40,577 bases of DNA from Luminiphilus sp. (lineage in GTDB: Bacteria > Pseudomonadota > Gammaproteobacteria > Pseudomonadales > Halieaceae): contig JADHNP010000016.1 in the NCBI GenBank assembly GCA_016779445.1, positions 1 through 40,577 on the forward strand, in the 5' to 3' direction. The translations under genes and the position numbers were made by a program. Shown here one piece after another: positions 27,990-36,791 of the stretch (its first letter is position 1; each line of letters starts with the position of its first letter). The notes below the pieces were generated by a model, which had not been told where the DNA came from, did not search any database, and saw nothing but the letters and a program-made list of their open reading frames with translations.

Positions 27990-28015
27990 GGGGGCGGCAT
28001 TTCAGACCCGCCCCC
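27990..28015 (-). terminator. GC-rich hairpin between pilA and pilB
   Basis: An 8-bp stem (GGGGGCGG at 27990-27997 with CCGCCCCC at 28008-28015) encloses a 10-nt loop, 13 nt past the pilA stop. It lacks a T-tract on the minus strand, so it is more likely a partial terminator or an mRNA-stabilising 3' structure. Either would raise pilin output relative to pilBCD. Confidence 0.5.
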
Positions 28016-28027
28016 AGGTTTTACTGA

Positions 28028-28492
28028 TTAAGCGTTGGGGTCAGGGGCTACTGCACCTCGTCTGTCGCAAAGTCCAGCCGTCAGACATGTTGACAAAGCT
28101 TCGTCTAACGCCCAGGACAGAGCACCGTTGGCGGGCGTTGGGACCAAAACATAGGCGCTACCGTCGACCGGTGACGCACCCGTTGCGGTGATCGTGCCGA
28201 GATCGTCGGTGACAACGACTGACGCCACGTGGACGCCGCCGTTGGCGTTGGTGGCCGCATTAGATACGGCTTGGGAGTCAGTCCCATCACACACAGCCAA
28301 GTCCCCTTGGGTCTGATAACAGATGTCGATGGCTGACTTGACCGCCGTGGTTGCCATTACGACTTCTGAGAACTTCGCCTTCTTGGCGTAGGTTTGGTAG
28401 GCGGGCAGCGCGAGAGCGGCCAGGATGCCGATAATGGCGATGACGATCATCAATTCGATCAGGGTAAATCCTTTTTGTTGTTGCTGTGACAT
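28028..28492 (-). CDS. pilA: Type IV major pilin PilA
   Basis: The 154-residue prepilin has a short leader (MSQQQQKG), then [20 protein letters not shown], the class IVa processing site, with Phe as the mature first residue and Glu at +5. PilD would cleave after the Gly. Four cysteines occur: a pair around residues 62-73 ([13 protein letters not shown]) and a C-terminal pair (CLTAGLC), the latter like the D-region disulfide. The ATG at 28492 follows GGAGAG; the longer frame from 28513 adds residues before a normal leader and is not needed. Major pilin is inferred from position beside pilBCD. Confidence 0.94.
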   Translation of the reverse strand: MSQQQQKGFTLIELMIVIAIIGILAALALPAYQTYAKKAKFSEVVMATTAVKSAIDICYQTQGDLAVCDGTDSQAVSNAATNANGGVHVASVVVTDDLGTITATGASPVDGSAYVLVPTPANGALSWALDEALSTCLTAGLCDRRGAVAPDPNA

Positions 28493-28567
28493 GTTTCTCT
28501 CCTTTGAAATCATGTTGTTGCCCTATGTCAGCGGTGTGCTAGCACGTGCCGGCGACACCCGCAAAAA

Positions 28568-28597
28568 TGCATATTGCGTCATTTTTTGCATAATGCG
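28568..28597. repeat. Direct repeat upstream of pilA
   Basis: TGCATATTGCG (28568-28578) and TGCATAATGCG (28587-28597) are 10 of 11 identical and start 19 bp apart, about 75-105 bp upstream of the pilA start. Such a paired site could bind a dimeric activator. No regulator is identified. A convincing sigma-54 promoter was not found next to it. Confidence 0.45.
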
Positions 28598-28675
28598 AAT
28601 TTAGCCGTGGATAATCGGGTATTGCAAGCGCTTTGTCTCGGAATTCAGAAAATAGTCGACAATAAACGTTCTAAA

Positions 28676-28690
28676 TGACAATTTTTGTCA
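28676..28690. repeat. Inverted repeat TGACAA-N3-TTGTCA
   Basis: A perfect 6-bp dyad with a 3-nt centre lies about 185 bp upstream of pilA and 65 bp beyond the glcB stop. It has the shape of a dimeric repressor or activator site. No further evidence links it to a regulator. Confidence 0.4.
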
Positions 28691-28716
28691 CTCAGAACAA
28701 AAATACGCGTGATGTT

Positions 28717-28741
28717 GCCTCGATATGGAATATATCGAGGC
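28717..28741 (-). terminator. Hairpin downstream of glcB
   Basis: GCCTCGATAT and ATATCGAGGC form a perfect 10-bp stem with a 5-nt loop, 13 nt after the glcB stop. There is no immediate T-run, but TATTTTTG follows about 15 nt later on the minus strand. It probably marks the 3' end of the glcB transcript before the pilA control region. Confidence 0.5.
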
Positions 28742-28754
28742 GGCAGTATGGCCC

Positions 28755-30926
28755 CTAGGTTTTAGACTTGAAGGCCAGTCGCCGTGCGTGAAGCACGGGT
28801 TCGGTATAGCCGCTCGGTTGTGCGGTGCCCGCAAATACCAGCTCGCAGGCGGCCTGAAAAGCCTCACTGGCATCGAGGTCGCTAGTCATAGGATGGTAGT
28901 CGGGGTCCGCGCTATTTTGCTCGTCCACCACTGCTGCCATGCGGACCAGCGTCTCCTTAACTTGGGTTTCGCTTACCACGCCATGGTGCAACCAATTGGC
29001 AATATGCTGGCTGGAGATGCGCAGCGTCGCACGGTCTTCCATGAGTCCAATATTGTGTATGTCGGGTACCTTGGAGCACCCCACGCCGTGTTCTACCCAA
29101 CGCACCACATATCCCAAAATGCCCTGAGCATTGTTGTCAACCTCCTGGCGAATCGTTTCGGCTGAGAGTGCAGTGACCTCGCCAAGGGGAATCGTCAGCA
29201 GCTCATTGAGAGATCGGCGACGATGGCCACGTAACGACGATTGCACATCTGAGACCGATACTTGGTGATAGTGGGTTACGTGGAGCGTTGCTGCGGTGGG
29301 TGAGGGGACCCAGGCGCAACTGGCGCCCGCTTCGGGGTGTCCTGTTTTGGTGGTCAGCATTTCCGCCATAAGATCGGGCATCGCCCACATGCCCTTGCCA
29401 ATTTGCGCCTTGCCCTGCAGCCCACAGGCGAGCCCCGTATCCACGTTCCAGTCTTCGTAGGCACTGATCCAGGTCTCGGCTTTCATCGCAGTTTTGGCGG
29501 TGATGACGCCCGCCTCCATGCTGGTATGGATCTCGTCGCCTGTGCGGTCAAGAAAGCCCGTATTGATGAACACCACTCGCTCGCTGGCACGACGAATACA
29601 CTCTGCCAGATTCACGGTGGTGCGGCGCTCCTCATCCATGATGCCCACCTTGATGGTATTGCGAGGCAGCTGGAACAGATCCTCGATTTGAGAGAACAGC
29701 TCGACCGTCAAGCTGACCTCGTCGGGACCGTGCATCTTGGGTTTCACAATGTACATGGAGCCGGTGCGCGAGTTTTTTATCTCGGCAACACTTCTGAGGT
29801 CATGCAGCGCACAGAAGGTGGTGAACAGGCCGTCCATAAAGCCTTCTGGGATCTCGTTACCCTCGGTATCGAGAATGGCTGGGTTGGTCATGAGATGACC
29901 CACGTTGCGCACAAAGAGCAGGCTTCGGCCGGGAAGCGTGAGGGCGCCGCCGTCAGGGGTAGTAAATCGTCGGTCGGGGTTCAGGCGCCGGGTGAGGCTC
30001 GCGTCTCCTTTTTTAAAGGTGTCGGTCAGGTCGCCTTTCATGAGTCCCAGCCAGTTCCGATAGACCACAACTTTATCCTCGGCATCCACCGCCGCGACAG
30101 AGTCCTCGCAATCCTGAATCGTGGTGAGGGCCGACTCTAGACATATATCTTTGACTCCAGCCTTATCGGTGGCGCCCACTGGGTGCTCGCGATCAATCTG
30201 GATTTCGACATGCAGGCCATGATGTTTTAACAACACACTGCTTGGCAGGTCGCTATCCCCGGTATAGCCCACCAGCTGAGTGGTATCAGCCAATATTGAA
30301 GCGGCGTCCGAGGGTTGACCGACCCGGAGTGTTCCGTTGTCGATCGTATAGCGGGTGGCGTCACGGTGCCTGCCCTCAGCCAATGGAAAGTGGTCATCCA
30401 AAAAATCCCGCGCCCACGCGATCACGCGATCACCCCGTACTGGGTTATAGGCACCTCCCCGTAAGGCACCTCCATCCTCGGGGATGGCGTCTGTACCGTA
30501 CAGCGCGTCATACAAACTGCCCCAGCGTGCGTTGGCAGCATTGAGTGCATAGCGCGCATTCATGACCGGCACTACCAGTTGTGGTCCTGCTATCAGACCG
30601 ATTTCTGGATCGACTTGGGATGTCGTTATTTCAAAAGGGGCAGGTTCGGGGTGGAGATAGCCAATGTCGCGCAGAAAAGCCTCATAGGCCTCGGCATCCC
30701 ACGCTTTTCCTTTTTGCTCACGGTGCCACTGGTCTACCTGCGCTTGCAGCATATCCCGCTCCTGAAGCAGGCGCTGATTCTCAGGGCCCAGGGTCCCCCA
30801 GATCGTCGCTACCCCTTGCCAAAAAGCATCAGGATCGATGCCGGTGCCGGGTGCAATTTCGTCAACTAGGAGAGAGTGAAGCGCGGCGTCGATCTTCAGG
30901 CCAGCACATTCGATTCGTCGAGGCAT
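28755..30926 (-). CDS. glcB: Malate synthase G
   Basis: Malate synthase G condenses glyoxylate with acetyl-CoA to malate, allowing growth on glycolate, acetate or fatty acids. The 723-residue length is identical to the E. coli enzyme. The region [12 protein letters not shown] followed by [14 protein letters not shown] places C617 and the catalytic base D631 at the same numbers as in E. coli. [10 protein letters not shown] and [16 protein letters not shown] are further family signatures. AGGAGT precedes the ATG. Isocitrate lyase is not in the window. The neighbouring acyl-CoA dehydrogenase suggests a role in using acetyl-CoA from fatty acids. Confidence 0.97.
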   Translation of the reverse strand: MPRRIECAGLKIDAALHSLLVDEIAPGTGIDPDAFWQGVATIWGTLGPENQRLLQERDMLQAQVDQWHREQKGKAWDAEAYEAFLRDIGYLHPEPAPFEITTSQVDPEIGLIAGPQLVVPVMNARYALNAANARWGSLYDALYGTDAIPEDGGALRGGAYNPVRGDRVIAWARDFLDDHFPLAEGRHRDATRYTIDNGTLRVGQPSDAASILADTTQLVGYTGDSDLPSSVLLKHHGLHVEIQIDREHPVGATDKAGVKDICLESALTTIQDCEDSVAAVDAEDKVVVYRNWLGLMKGDLTDTFKKGDASLTRRLNPDRRFTTPDGGALTLPGRSLLFVRNVGHLMTNPAILDTEGNEIPEGFMDGLFTTFCALHDLRSVAEIKNSRTGSMYIVKPKMHGPDEVSLTVELFSQIEDLFQLPRNTIKVGIMDEERRTTVNLAECIRRASERVVFINTGFLDRTGDEIHTSMEAGVITAKTAMKAETWISAYEDWNVDTGLACGLQGKAQIGKGMWAMPDLMAEMLTTKTGHPEAGASCAWVPSPTAATLHVTHYHQVSVSDVQSSLRGHRRRSLNELLTIPLGEVTALSAETIRQEVDNNAQGILGYVVRWVEHGVGCSKVPDIHNIGLMEDRATLRISSQHIANWLHHGVVSETQVKETLVRMAAVVDEQNSADPDYHPMTSDLDASEAFQAACELVFAGTAQPSGYTEPVLHARRLAFKSKT

Positions 30927-31037
30927 GAAAAAGACTCCTGATGCCAGAGGGTAGGGTGTTGCTTACCGAAACCGTTACTCTACTGGCTTACCACTATTGA
31001 TCATAATGATTGCAGCGATAAAGGGTATTTCTGAAAT

Positions 31038-32000
31038 TTATGCGGGCTGGTTTGGCGGCGGGTCGAGTGACCGTGCAATCGCTGTAATGAACTGCCTTAC
31101 CCAGCGGTGCGGCGCATTATTGTGCAAGAGAGGACTCCATGCCATTTTCAGCTCCAAAGGGGGAATGTCGAAGGGCACCTGCCGCACCACAACGCGCGGA
31201 TTATCTCGTTTGAGCCAAGTAGCGCGGGTCGGGAGCGTTACAATCAGGTCGTTTTGCTCCGCCAGCGTCATTGCGGCCTGATAGTGACGGGTAAAAACGC
31301 GAATACGTCGTTTTTCGCCCAGATCCGCCAGCGCCGCATCGACCCAGCCCAGTCGCTGCACATCGCTCGGGTCTACACCCACGCCAATACCCATCCCGGT
31401 CTTGCTCACCCAGATGTGGTCTGCGCCGAGATAGTTGCTGAGGGAGAAATCATCGAGTATCGGATTGTCTGGGCTCAGCAAACACGAGAAGCTGTCTTGC
31501 CAAAGCGTAATCTGATGAAAGGATTGTGGCATCTGGTCAAAGCGATTGATAACCAAATCTACCTTGCCGCGCTCAACATCCAGAAAGCTAACGTCCGAGG
31601 GGTTCATGATATCCAGCGTAATGCCTGGCGCATTTTCGCGGATTTGGTTCAGCACTGCGGGAAACAGGGTCGACTCCGCGTAATCACTGGCCATGATCCG
31701 TACCACTATTTGAGCTTCCCCAGGTGCAAACTCGGTCGCGGGCTGCATGGCACGATCAATCCCTAACAAGATCTCTTTGACCAGCGGCTCTAGCTCTAAC
31801 GCCCGCTCGGTTGGGGTCATGCCCTCGGATGTCCGAACCAATAGCGGATCGTCAAACAACGCGCGAAGGCGTCGCAAACCATTGCTCATCGCGGGTTGAG
31901 ACAGCCCCAGCTGATTGGCTGCTTGTGTGACGTTGCGCTCACGCAGAAGCACTTCGAGATAGACCAGCAGGTTCAGATCAATTTGGTTCAGGTTTTTCAT
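31038..32000 (-). CDS. LysR-family transcriptional regulator
   Basis: The 320-residue protein has the N-terminal winged helix-turn-helix of LysR regulators (DLNLLVYLEVLLRERNVTQAANQLGLSQ with a recognition helix PAMSNGLRRLR, about residues 9-47). An effector-binding periplasmic-binding-protein-like domain follows. The FDDPLLVRTSEGMTPTERA pattern resembles the NodD/LinR/NahR-like subgroup. It lies upstream of glcB on the same strand (111 nt away) and is divergent from the acyl-CoA dehydrogenase, so either may be its target. The effector cannot be read from sequence. Confidence 0.93.
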   Translation of the reverse strand: MKNLNQIDLNLLVYLEVLLRERNVTQAANQLGLSQPAMSNGLRRLRALFDDPLLVRTSEGMTPTERALELEPLVKEILLGIDRAMQPATEFAPGEAQIVVRIMASDYAESTLFPAVLNQIRENAPGITLDIMNPSDVSFLDVERGKVDLVINRFDQMPQSFHQITLWQDSFSCLLSPDNPILDDFSLSNYLGADHIWVSKTGMGIGVGVDPSDVQRLGWVDAALADLGEKRRIRVFTRHYQAAMTLAEQNDLIVTLPTRATWLKRDNPRVVVRQVPFDIPPLELKMAWSPLLHNNAPHRWVRQFITAIARSLDPPPNQPA

Positions 32001-32028
32001 ATAATACGCGCGCAGGCAGTCCGCTTAT

Positions 32029-32043
32029 ATTCACGCCGTGAAT
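32029..32043. promoter_or_regulatory. Predicted LysR binding box (T-N11-A palindrome)
   Basis: ATTCACG-C-CGTGAAT is a perfect 15-bp palindrome containing T-N11-A with dyad symmetry, the classic LysR box. It sits in the 138-bp divergent region between lysR and the acyl-CoA dehydrogenase, 29 bp from the lysR start. It is the best candidate for the regulator's own site. Confidence 0.65.
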
Positions 32044-32138
32044 TATAACTACTTAGCCATATTTTTGCTGTATGGCTTCAGAATAGTCTTCGTGGACGGT
32101 GACGATGTTGGAACAGGGCTTAAAAAGAGGATCTGAAA

Positions 32139-33902
32139 ATGTACATGGCACCCACGGAAGATATGCAGTTCTTGATTGACGATGTGTTGGACGTAGGCAG
32201 GGTGCTGGGCGAACTGCCCCAGTATGCAGATTTGGGACTCGGACCTGATCTCACTACGGCAGTGCTGGATGAGGCGGCCAAATTTGCAGCCGACGTGGTA
32301 TCGCCATTAAGGCGTGTCGGCGATGCGCAACCAGCCAGTTGCCATGATGGCGTCGTAACGATTCCCCCTGGCTATGGTGATGCGATTCGGCAACTGGGTG
32401 CCGGTGGTTGGGTGGGCATTTCCGCTCCCCATGAGCAGGGTGGCCAGGGCCTGCCTGAACTTTTTGGAACCGCCGCTTGCGAAATGTGGAACAGCGCCGA
32501 CATGGCATTTGCACTGGAGCCTTTCTTGAGTGCGGGAGCGGCTCTCGCGATATCGGTCCATGCGAGTGACCCACTAAAGGCGATTTATCTGGGCAAGATT
32601 CATTCGGGCGAGTGGTCAGGCACTATGAATCTGACGGAGTCCGGTGCTGGCTCGGATCTGGGACCCATGAAGACCCGAGCCGAGCGCGAAGGTAATCAAT
32701 ACCGCATCTTCGGCCAGAAAATTTATATCACCTGGGGTGATCACGATGCGACCGAGAACATCATTCATCTGGTGTTGGCGCGCCTACCGGACGCACCGGC
32801 GGGTAGCCGGGGTATTTCCCTATTTTTGGTGCCTAAATTTTTGGTGAATGCCGATGGCTCGTTGGGGGAGCGTAACGACGCCTATCCCGTTTCGGTTGAG
32901 CACAAGCTGGGTATTCATGGTAGCCCAACCTGTGTCATGGCTTATGGCGATAATAGCGGCGCTATTGGTTACCTTGTGGGTGAGGAAAATCAAGGCCTCG
33001 CATGCATGTTCACGATGATGAACGAAGCGCGATTGAAGGTGGGTCTTCAGGGCTTAGGGGCTTCAGAAGGCGCTTACCAGAAGTCGGTGGCCTACGCCCG
33101 AGAGCGTGTGCAGGGAGGGGTGCCGATTATTGAGCACGCTGACGTGAAGCGCATGTTGCTGACCATGCGAGCGCTCAACGAGGCAATGCGAGCGTTAGCC
33201 TACGCTGAGGCTGTGACCATGGACCTCGCGCATGCTGGACCTGCCGAGGCTCGCGATGCCAATCAGCGCCGCATCGATCTCATGATTCCGGTGATAAAGG
33301 GATGGCTCACCGAATTGGGTATGGAAATCACTTCACTGGGTGTGCAGGTCCATGGCGGTATGGGCTACGTCGAGGAAACGGGTGCGGCGCAGTATCTGCG
33401 CGATGTGCGTATTACTCCGATTTATGAAGGGACTAACGGTATTCAGGCGGCGGATCTCCTCAACCGTAAGTTAGGGCGTGATGGCGGAGCTACTATGGAG
33501 GCGATGCAGGCTGAAATGGCCGAACTGATTGATGCGTTGCAAGCGCAAGCACACCCGGATCTTGCTGCGATCGGCGTGTGTCTGCAGGTGGCGCTGGCTG
33601 ATCACGTTGCCACTACAAACCAGTTGTTGGCGACTTTAGCTGAGGATCGATTCGCTGCTTTGGGAGGTTCTTTTGACTACATGATGCAAACCGGATACCT
33701 ATTTGGTGGATGGCAACTGGCGAGAGGAGCGTTGGTAGCAGCGTCTATTGCAGAGAGCGGAAGCCGGGTCGATTTCTCCGAGCGCAAAGTGGCGACAGCG
33801 CGGTTTTATATGGAGCGGCTTTTGCCCAGAGCGCGCGCTCATGCCGGCGTCATCGCTGCGCCGGGAGAGGGACTCTCAAACTTTTCTCTCGACTGGTTTT
33901 AG
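32139..33902 (+). CDS. Acyl-CoA dehydrogenase, long form (FadE5/DmdC type)
   Basis: This FAD enzyme introduces the alpha-beta double bond in an acyl-CoA. At 587 residues it is the long subtype with an extra C-terminal domain, as in mycobacterial FadE5, several proteobacterial FadE proteins and DmdC (methylmercaptopropionyl-CoA dehydrogenase). Motifs include MNLTESGAGSDLGPM and KIYITWGDHD in the beta domain, VQVHGGMGYVEE, and ITPIYEGTNGIQA with the likely catalytic base E430. AGAGGA precedes the ATG. Substrate choice (fatty acyl or DMSP-derived) cannot be settled; no dmdA, dmdB or dmdD is in the window. Confidence 0.93.
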   Translation: MYMAPTEDMQFLIDDVLDVGRVLGELPQYADLGLGPDLTTAVLDEAAKFAADVVSPLRRVGDAQPASCHDGVVTIPPGYGDAIRQLGAGGWVGISAPHEQGGQGLPELFGTAACEMWNSADMAFALEPFLSAGAALAISVHASDPLKAIYLGKIHSGEWSGTMNLTESGAGSDLGPMKTRAEREGNQYRIFGQKIYITWGDHDATENIIHLVLARLPDAPAGSRGISLFLVPKFLVNADGSLGERNDAYPVSVEHKLGIHGSPTCVMAYGDNSGAIGYLVGEENQGLACMFTMMNEARLKVGLQGLGASEGAYQKSVAYARERVQGGVPIIEHADVKRMLLTMRALNEAMRALAYAEAVTMDLAHAGPAEARDANQRRIDLMIPVIKGWLTELGMEITSLGVQVHGGMGYVEETGAAQYLRDVRITPIYEGTNGIQAADLLNRKLGRDGGATMEAMQAEMAELIDALQAQAHPDLAAIGVCLQVALADHVATTNQLLATLAEDRFAALGGSFDYMMQTGYLFGGWQLARGALVAASIAESGSRVDFSERKVATARFYMERLLPRARAHAGVIAAPGEGLSNFSLDWF

Positions 33903-33906
33903 CGCC

Positions 33907-34395
33907 ATGAATATTTTTACGACCCCAGATCTTTCGGACGACCACCCTGAGGCGTGCCATCTCCCCTTTCAGTTTCGGCTGTTCGGTCAGCGGTCGCGCT
34001 TTTTCGGCCGGGTATCCACTGTCTCCTGTGAAATAGATAATTCTCGGGTAGCTGAGGCCGTCTCAGAGCCAGGAAAGGGGCGCGTATTGCTGGTCGATGG
34101 CAAGGGTCTTATGCATCGTTCATTGCTGGGTGACCGCTTGGCGCAACTGGCCTCAGACAACGGGTGGGCCGGCGTCATAGTGATCGGCGCCATACGCGAT
34201 ATTGAGTTAATCGAGCGAATCGACCTGGGTGTGCAGGCGCTGGGCGTGTGTCCCGTCAAGACGCAGAAGCAAGGGCGCGGCGAACGCGACATTCCGCTCG
34301 CCTTCGTTTCAATAACAGTGCGTCCGGGAGATTGGCTCTACGCCGACCGAAACGGTGTGCTTGTGAGTAGCGTCGCACTCCTCTCTGACCGGTGA
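33907..34395 (+). CDS. RraA-fold protein (RNase E regulator or HMG aldolase)
   Basis: The 162-residue protein matches the RraA family (E. coli 161 residues): LLGDRLAQLASDNGWAGV, then GAIRD and LGVQALGVCPVKTQKQGRGERD, and RPGDWLYADRNGVLV. The conserved Arg-Asp pair in GAIRD is kept, which in aldolase members binds substrate and metal. Family members are either inhibitors of RNase E or 4-hydroxy-4-methyl-2-oxoglutarate/oxaloacetate-decarboxylating aldolases. The ATG at 33907 lies 4 nt after the acyl-CoA dehydrogenase stop, so the two are probably co-transcribed. A longer frame from 33748 lies inside that gene and is rejected. Confidence 0.88.
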   Translation: MNIFTTPDLSDDHPEACHLPFQFRLFGQRSRFFGRVSTVSCEIDNSRVAEAVSEPGKGRVLLVDGKGLMHRSLLGDRLAQLASDNGWAGVIVIGAIRDIELIERIDLGVQALGVCPVKTQKQGRGERDIPLAFVSITVRPGDWLYADRNGVLVSSVALLSDR

Positions 34396-34412
34396 TTGGG
34401 AGTCAACCGGTC
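34387..34412 (+). terminator. Inverted repeat over the rraA stop
   Basis: GACCGGT (34387-34393) and ACCGGTC (34406-34412) form a perfect 7-bp stem spanning the stop codon; TTTTT follows about 14 nt later. It may be a weak terminator in the 74-nt convergent gap before nadC. Confidence 0.35.
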
Positions 34413-34469
34413 GTGATGACTAACGTTTTTCGTGAGAGGGGTTCAGTCTTGTGCGCTGTTTCGCGTTGT

Positions 34470-35297
34470 TCACGCCATTCGCATAGACAGGTCCAGCGCC
34501 CTAATATGTTTGGTCAAAGCGCCAATGGAGATGATGTCAACGCCGGTCTCGGCGATATCGACTAAAGTTGCTTCGGTCACATTGCCCGAGGCCTCAAGTT
34601 CGGCCTTGCCCGCTACGTGGATGACCGCCTCGCGCAGCGCCTTCAGGCTAAAGTTGTCGAGCATAATCCGATCTGCGCCCGCAGCCAGCGCGTGGTCGAG
34701 TTCAGCGCCAGTTTCTACCTCTACCTCAATCGGCTTGTCGGGGAATAACTGGCGGGCCGTTGTTACAGCCTCGCTGATGCCTCCCGCCGCCAAGATGTGA
34801 TTTTCCTTGATCAGGAATGCATCGTATAAACCGATTCGATGGTTGTGGCAGCCGCCACATCGTACGGCGTATTTTTGCGCGAGGCGCAGCCCCGGCACGG
34901 TTTTGCGTGTGTCTAATAAGCGCACTCTGGTATGAGCGACCCGCTGGGCGTATTGTTTAGCGAGAGTGGCGGTGCCCGAAAGCAACTGTAAAAAATTCAG
35001 TGCCGTGCGCTCTGCAGTGAGCAGAGTCCGTGCGGGTCCGCTGATCTTTGCCAACACGGCTTGGGACTTGATCCAATCACCGTCGTCGGCAAACCATGTG
35101 ACCTCGCAGTCGTTATTAACCTGTTGAAAGGCTTCGGTCGCAAAAGCGGACCCACACAACACGCCATTTTCACGGGTAATGATGGTGGCGGTGCCTTGAG
35201 TTTCAGCACTGATTAGAGCCGCGGTAATATCGCCCTCGCCAATATCCTCTGCGAGAGCACGCTGAACCTGCTCAGAAATATGTGTTGCACTGATCAT
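34470..35297 (-). CDS. nadC: Nicotinate-nucleotide pyrophosphorylase (carboxylating), NadC
   Basis: NadC converts quinolinate and PRPP to nicotinate mononucleotide in NAD synthesis. The 275-residue protein has ALAEDIGEGDIT at the N-terminus, ERTALNFLQLLSGTAT, DTRKTVPGLR, the RCGGCHNHR phosphate/quinolinate region and IEVEVET with the metal Glu. The ATG at 35297 is chosen since it matches the family N-terminus; the frame extends to 35360 but adds 21 unconserved residues. No ribosome-binding site is obvious. It is divergent from ampD with 93 nt between, the arrangement seen in other gammaproteobacteria. Confidence 0.95.
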   Translation of the reverse strand: MISATHISEQVQRALAEDIGEGDITAALISAETQGTATIITRENGVLCGSAFATEAFQQVNNDCEVTWFADDGDWIKSQAVLAKISGPARTLLTAERTALNFLQLLSGTATLAKQYAQRVAHTRVRLLDTRKTVPGLRLAQKYAVRCGGCHNHRIGLYDAFLIKENHILAAGGISEAVTTARQLFPDKPIEVEVETGAELDHALAAGADRIMLDNFSLKALREAVIHVAGKAELEASGNVTEATLVDIAETGVDIISIGALTKHIRALDLSMRMA

Positions 35298-35390
35298 GAT
35301 GTGGAGGTTAGCCGACCTGATGGGCAAAAGATATTGAAGTGCGGCCGCGCAATGAGGCATTAAAGCGTATGAGTAGGATAGGATATCGTC

Positions 35391-35960
35391 GTGACGACAA
35401 CGACTGACAACTGGTTTTTTTCAGCGGGGTGGCTCAGCGCTGCAAGGCGTGTAGATTCGCCCAACTATAACCCGCGACCAGCGAGTAGTCCCCCAGCATT
35501 GATTGTGGTGCACGGGATCTCGCTGCCCCCAGGTTGCTATGGTGGTGGTGAAATCGAGTCGTTCTTTTGCAATACGTTGAATGCCGACGATCATCCCTAT
35601 TTCGGCGAGATCATTGATCTAAGGGTGTCGGCTCACTTTTTGGTTTGTCGCTCTGGCGCGCTCGTGCAGTTCGTGGACACCGACAGTCGAGCTTGGCACG
35701 CGGGGGTCTCTCGATGGAAAGGCCGTGAGAACTGCAACGATTTTAGTATCGGTATTGAGCTTGAGGGTTGTGATCATGAACCCTATGCGGAACCGCAGTA
35801 CGCGATGCTGAATAGGCTGATTCGTGCACTGCAAAACCAATACCCCCTGATTCAACACGATGCTATCGTTGGACATTGCGAAATTGCACCGGGGCGCAAG
35901 ACTGATCCAGGCCCGGCCTTCGATTGGTCTCGGGTACTGGGTTCATCCGCGAATCGTTAA
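35391..35960 (+). CDS. ampD: 1,6-anhydro-N-acetylmuramyl-L-alanine amidase AmpD
   Basis: AmpD splits 1,6-anhydroMurNAc peptides in the cytoplasm during peptidoglycan recycling and so limits AmpR-driven beta-lactamase induction where that exists. The 189-residue product has zinc ligands H41 (IVVHGIS), H162 and D172 (GHCEIAPGRKTDPG), matching H34, H154 and D164 of the Citrobacter enzyme, plus AWHAGVSRW and SIGIELEG. There is no signal peptide, as expected for the cytosolic form. The GTG start follows GGAT at moderate spacing. ampE follows after 14 nt. Confidence 0.94.
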   Translation: MTTTTDNWFFSAGWLSAARRVDSPNYNPRPASSPPALIVVHGISLPPGCYGGGEIESFFCNTLNADDHPYFGEIIDLRVSAHFLVCRSGALVQFVDTDSRAWHAGVSRWKGRENCNDFSIGIELEGCDHEPYAEPQYAMLNRLIRALQNQYPLIQHDAIVGHCEIAPGRKTDPGPAFDWSRVLGSSANR

Positions 35961-35974
35961 GGGAACACTGAGTA

Positions 35975-36787
35975 GTGTCGTATCTGGTTTTTATTGTCTC
36001 GGTAGGACTGCTGGCTCTTTTGGGTGCAGGGGGTCCTCTACATCGGGACACTTGGCTCGAGGCGTTAGATCGCCGCATTGATGCGATAGAAGTGGGCGTA
36101 TGGGTTTCGCTTTCCATGCGGATTTTCGCGCCTCTCTTCATGGCAGGCATTGCTTTGACCGTCACTCAGTTGTTTCTTGGGGACCTTGCTCAGGCGCTGA
36201 TCGGGGTCTTGTTGCTGTATTTTTCTTGGGGACGTGGTGATTACCCGACTGAATTGCAGCGGTTTCTCGCCCGTGCTCGCGTAGGCGATTCGGTGGGTGC
36301 AGGGGCGTTTCTTGATCTATCTAACAGCGAGCCAACCGCCACTGCCGCATGGGAGACAGAGGCGCTTGCGCATTTTACTTACCGCGGTTACGCCAGGTGG
36401 TTCCCACCCGTGCTCTATTTTTGTTTGCTGGGTCCCTTCGCCGCGGCGGCCTATCGGCTGGTTGTGCTGGCCAATGCGAGGTCTGGGGGGCGATTTGATG
36501 ACGCTCAGAACCTGCTCGAGTGGCTCCCTTCACGCTTGGTGATATTGACCTTCGCGGTGCTAGGGGATTTTGACAGTACCCGCAGGTTGGTAACCGCAAA
36601 TGAGGTTGATGGCGAAGTGTCGGTCAAGGCATTGTTGGCTGAAGGCGTTGAGCGGGCGTGGCATTTGGACGAGAGTGAGTTGCAGGGTGTCGATAAAACG
36701 ATTGCCGCTGTAGAAACCGCCGCCAAAGCCATTAATAGGAGCTGTGCAGTGTGGGTTATCCTGATCTCACTGGCCGCGCTGCTCTAA
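35975..36787 (+). CDS. ampE: AmpE-like inner-membrane protein
   Basis: The 270-residue protein has about four hydrophobic segments (roughly residues 2-20, 50-90 as two spans, 145-170 and the last 20) and the YFCLLGPFAAAAYRLVVL motif common to AmpE and distant CobD/CbiB relatives. AmpE has been proposed as a signalling partner of AmpD, but its biochemical role is not established. The GTG start lies 14 nt after ampD. The gene ends 4 nt from the convergent panE-like gene. Confidence 0.87.
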   Translation: MSYLVFIVSVGLLALLGAGGPLHRDTWLEALDRRIDAIEVGVWVSLSMRIFAPLFMAGIALTVTQLFLGDLAQALIGVLLLYFSWGRGDYPTELQRFLARARVGDSVGAGAFLDLSNSEPTATAAWETEALAHFTYRGYARWFPPVLYFCLLGPFAAAAYRLVVLANARSGGRFDDAQNLLEWLPSRLVILTFAVLGDFDSTRRLVTANEVDGEVSVKALLAEGVERAWHLDESELQGVDKTIAAVETAAKAINRSCAVWVILISLAALL

Positions 36788-36791
36788 ATGA

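Noticed and set aside
28501-28660. Sigma-54 (-24/-12) promoter for pilA
   Set aside because: GGCAC-N-GC near 28540 has the wrong GG-GC spacing (9 instead of 10), and the TTGCA near 28625 lacks the -24 GG, so neither is good enough.
29337-30140. Open frame of 267 codons opposite malate synthase G
   Set aside because: It lies wholly inside a strongly conserved glcB. The composition is that of an antisense shadow and no motif is visible.
31107-31766. Open frame of 219 codons opposite the LysR gene
   Set aside because: Antisense to a complete LysR regulator, with no domain evidence.
32139-33902. Specific assignment as dmdC (DMSP catabolism)
   Set aside because: The long acyl-CoA dehydrogenase subfamily also includes ordinary fatty-acyl enzymes, and no other dmd gene is in the window.
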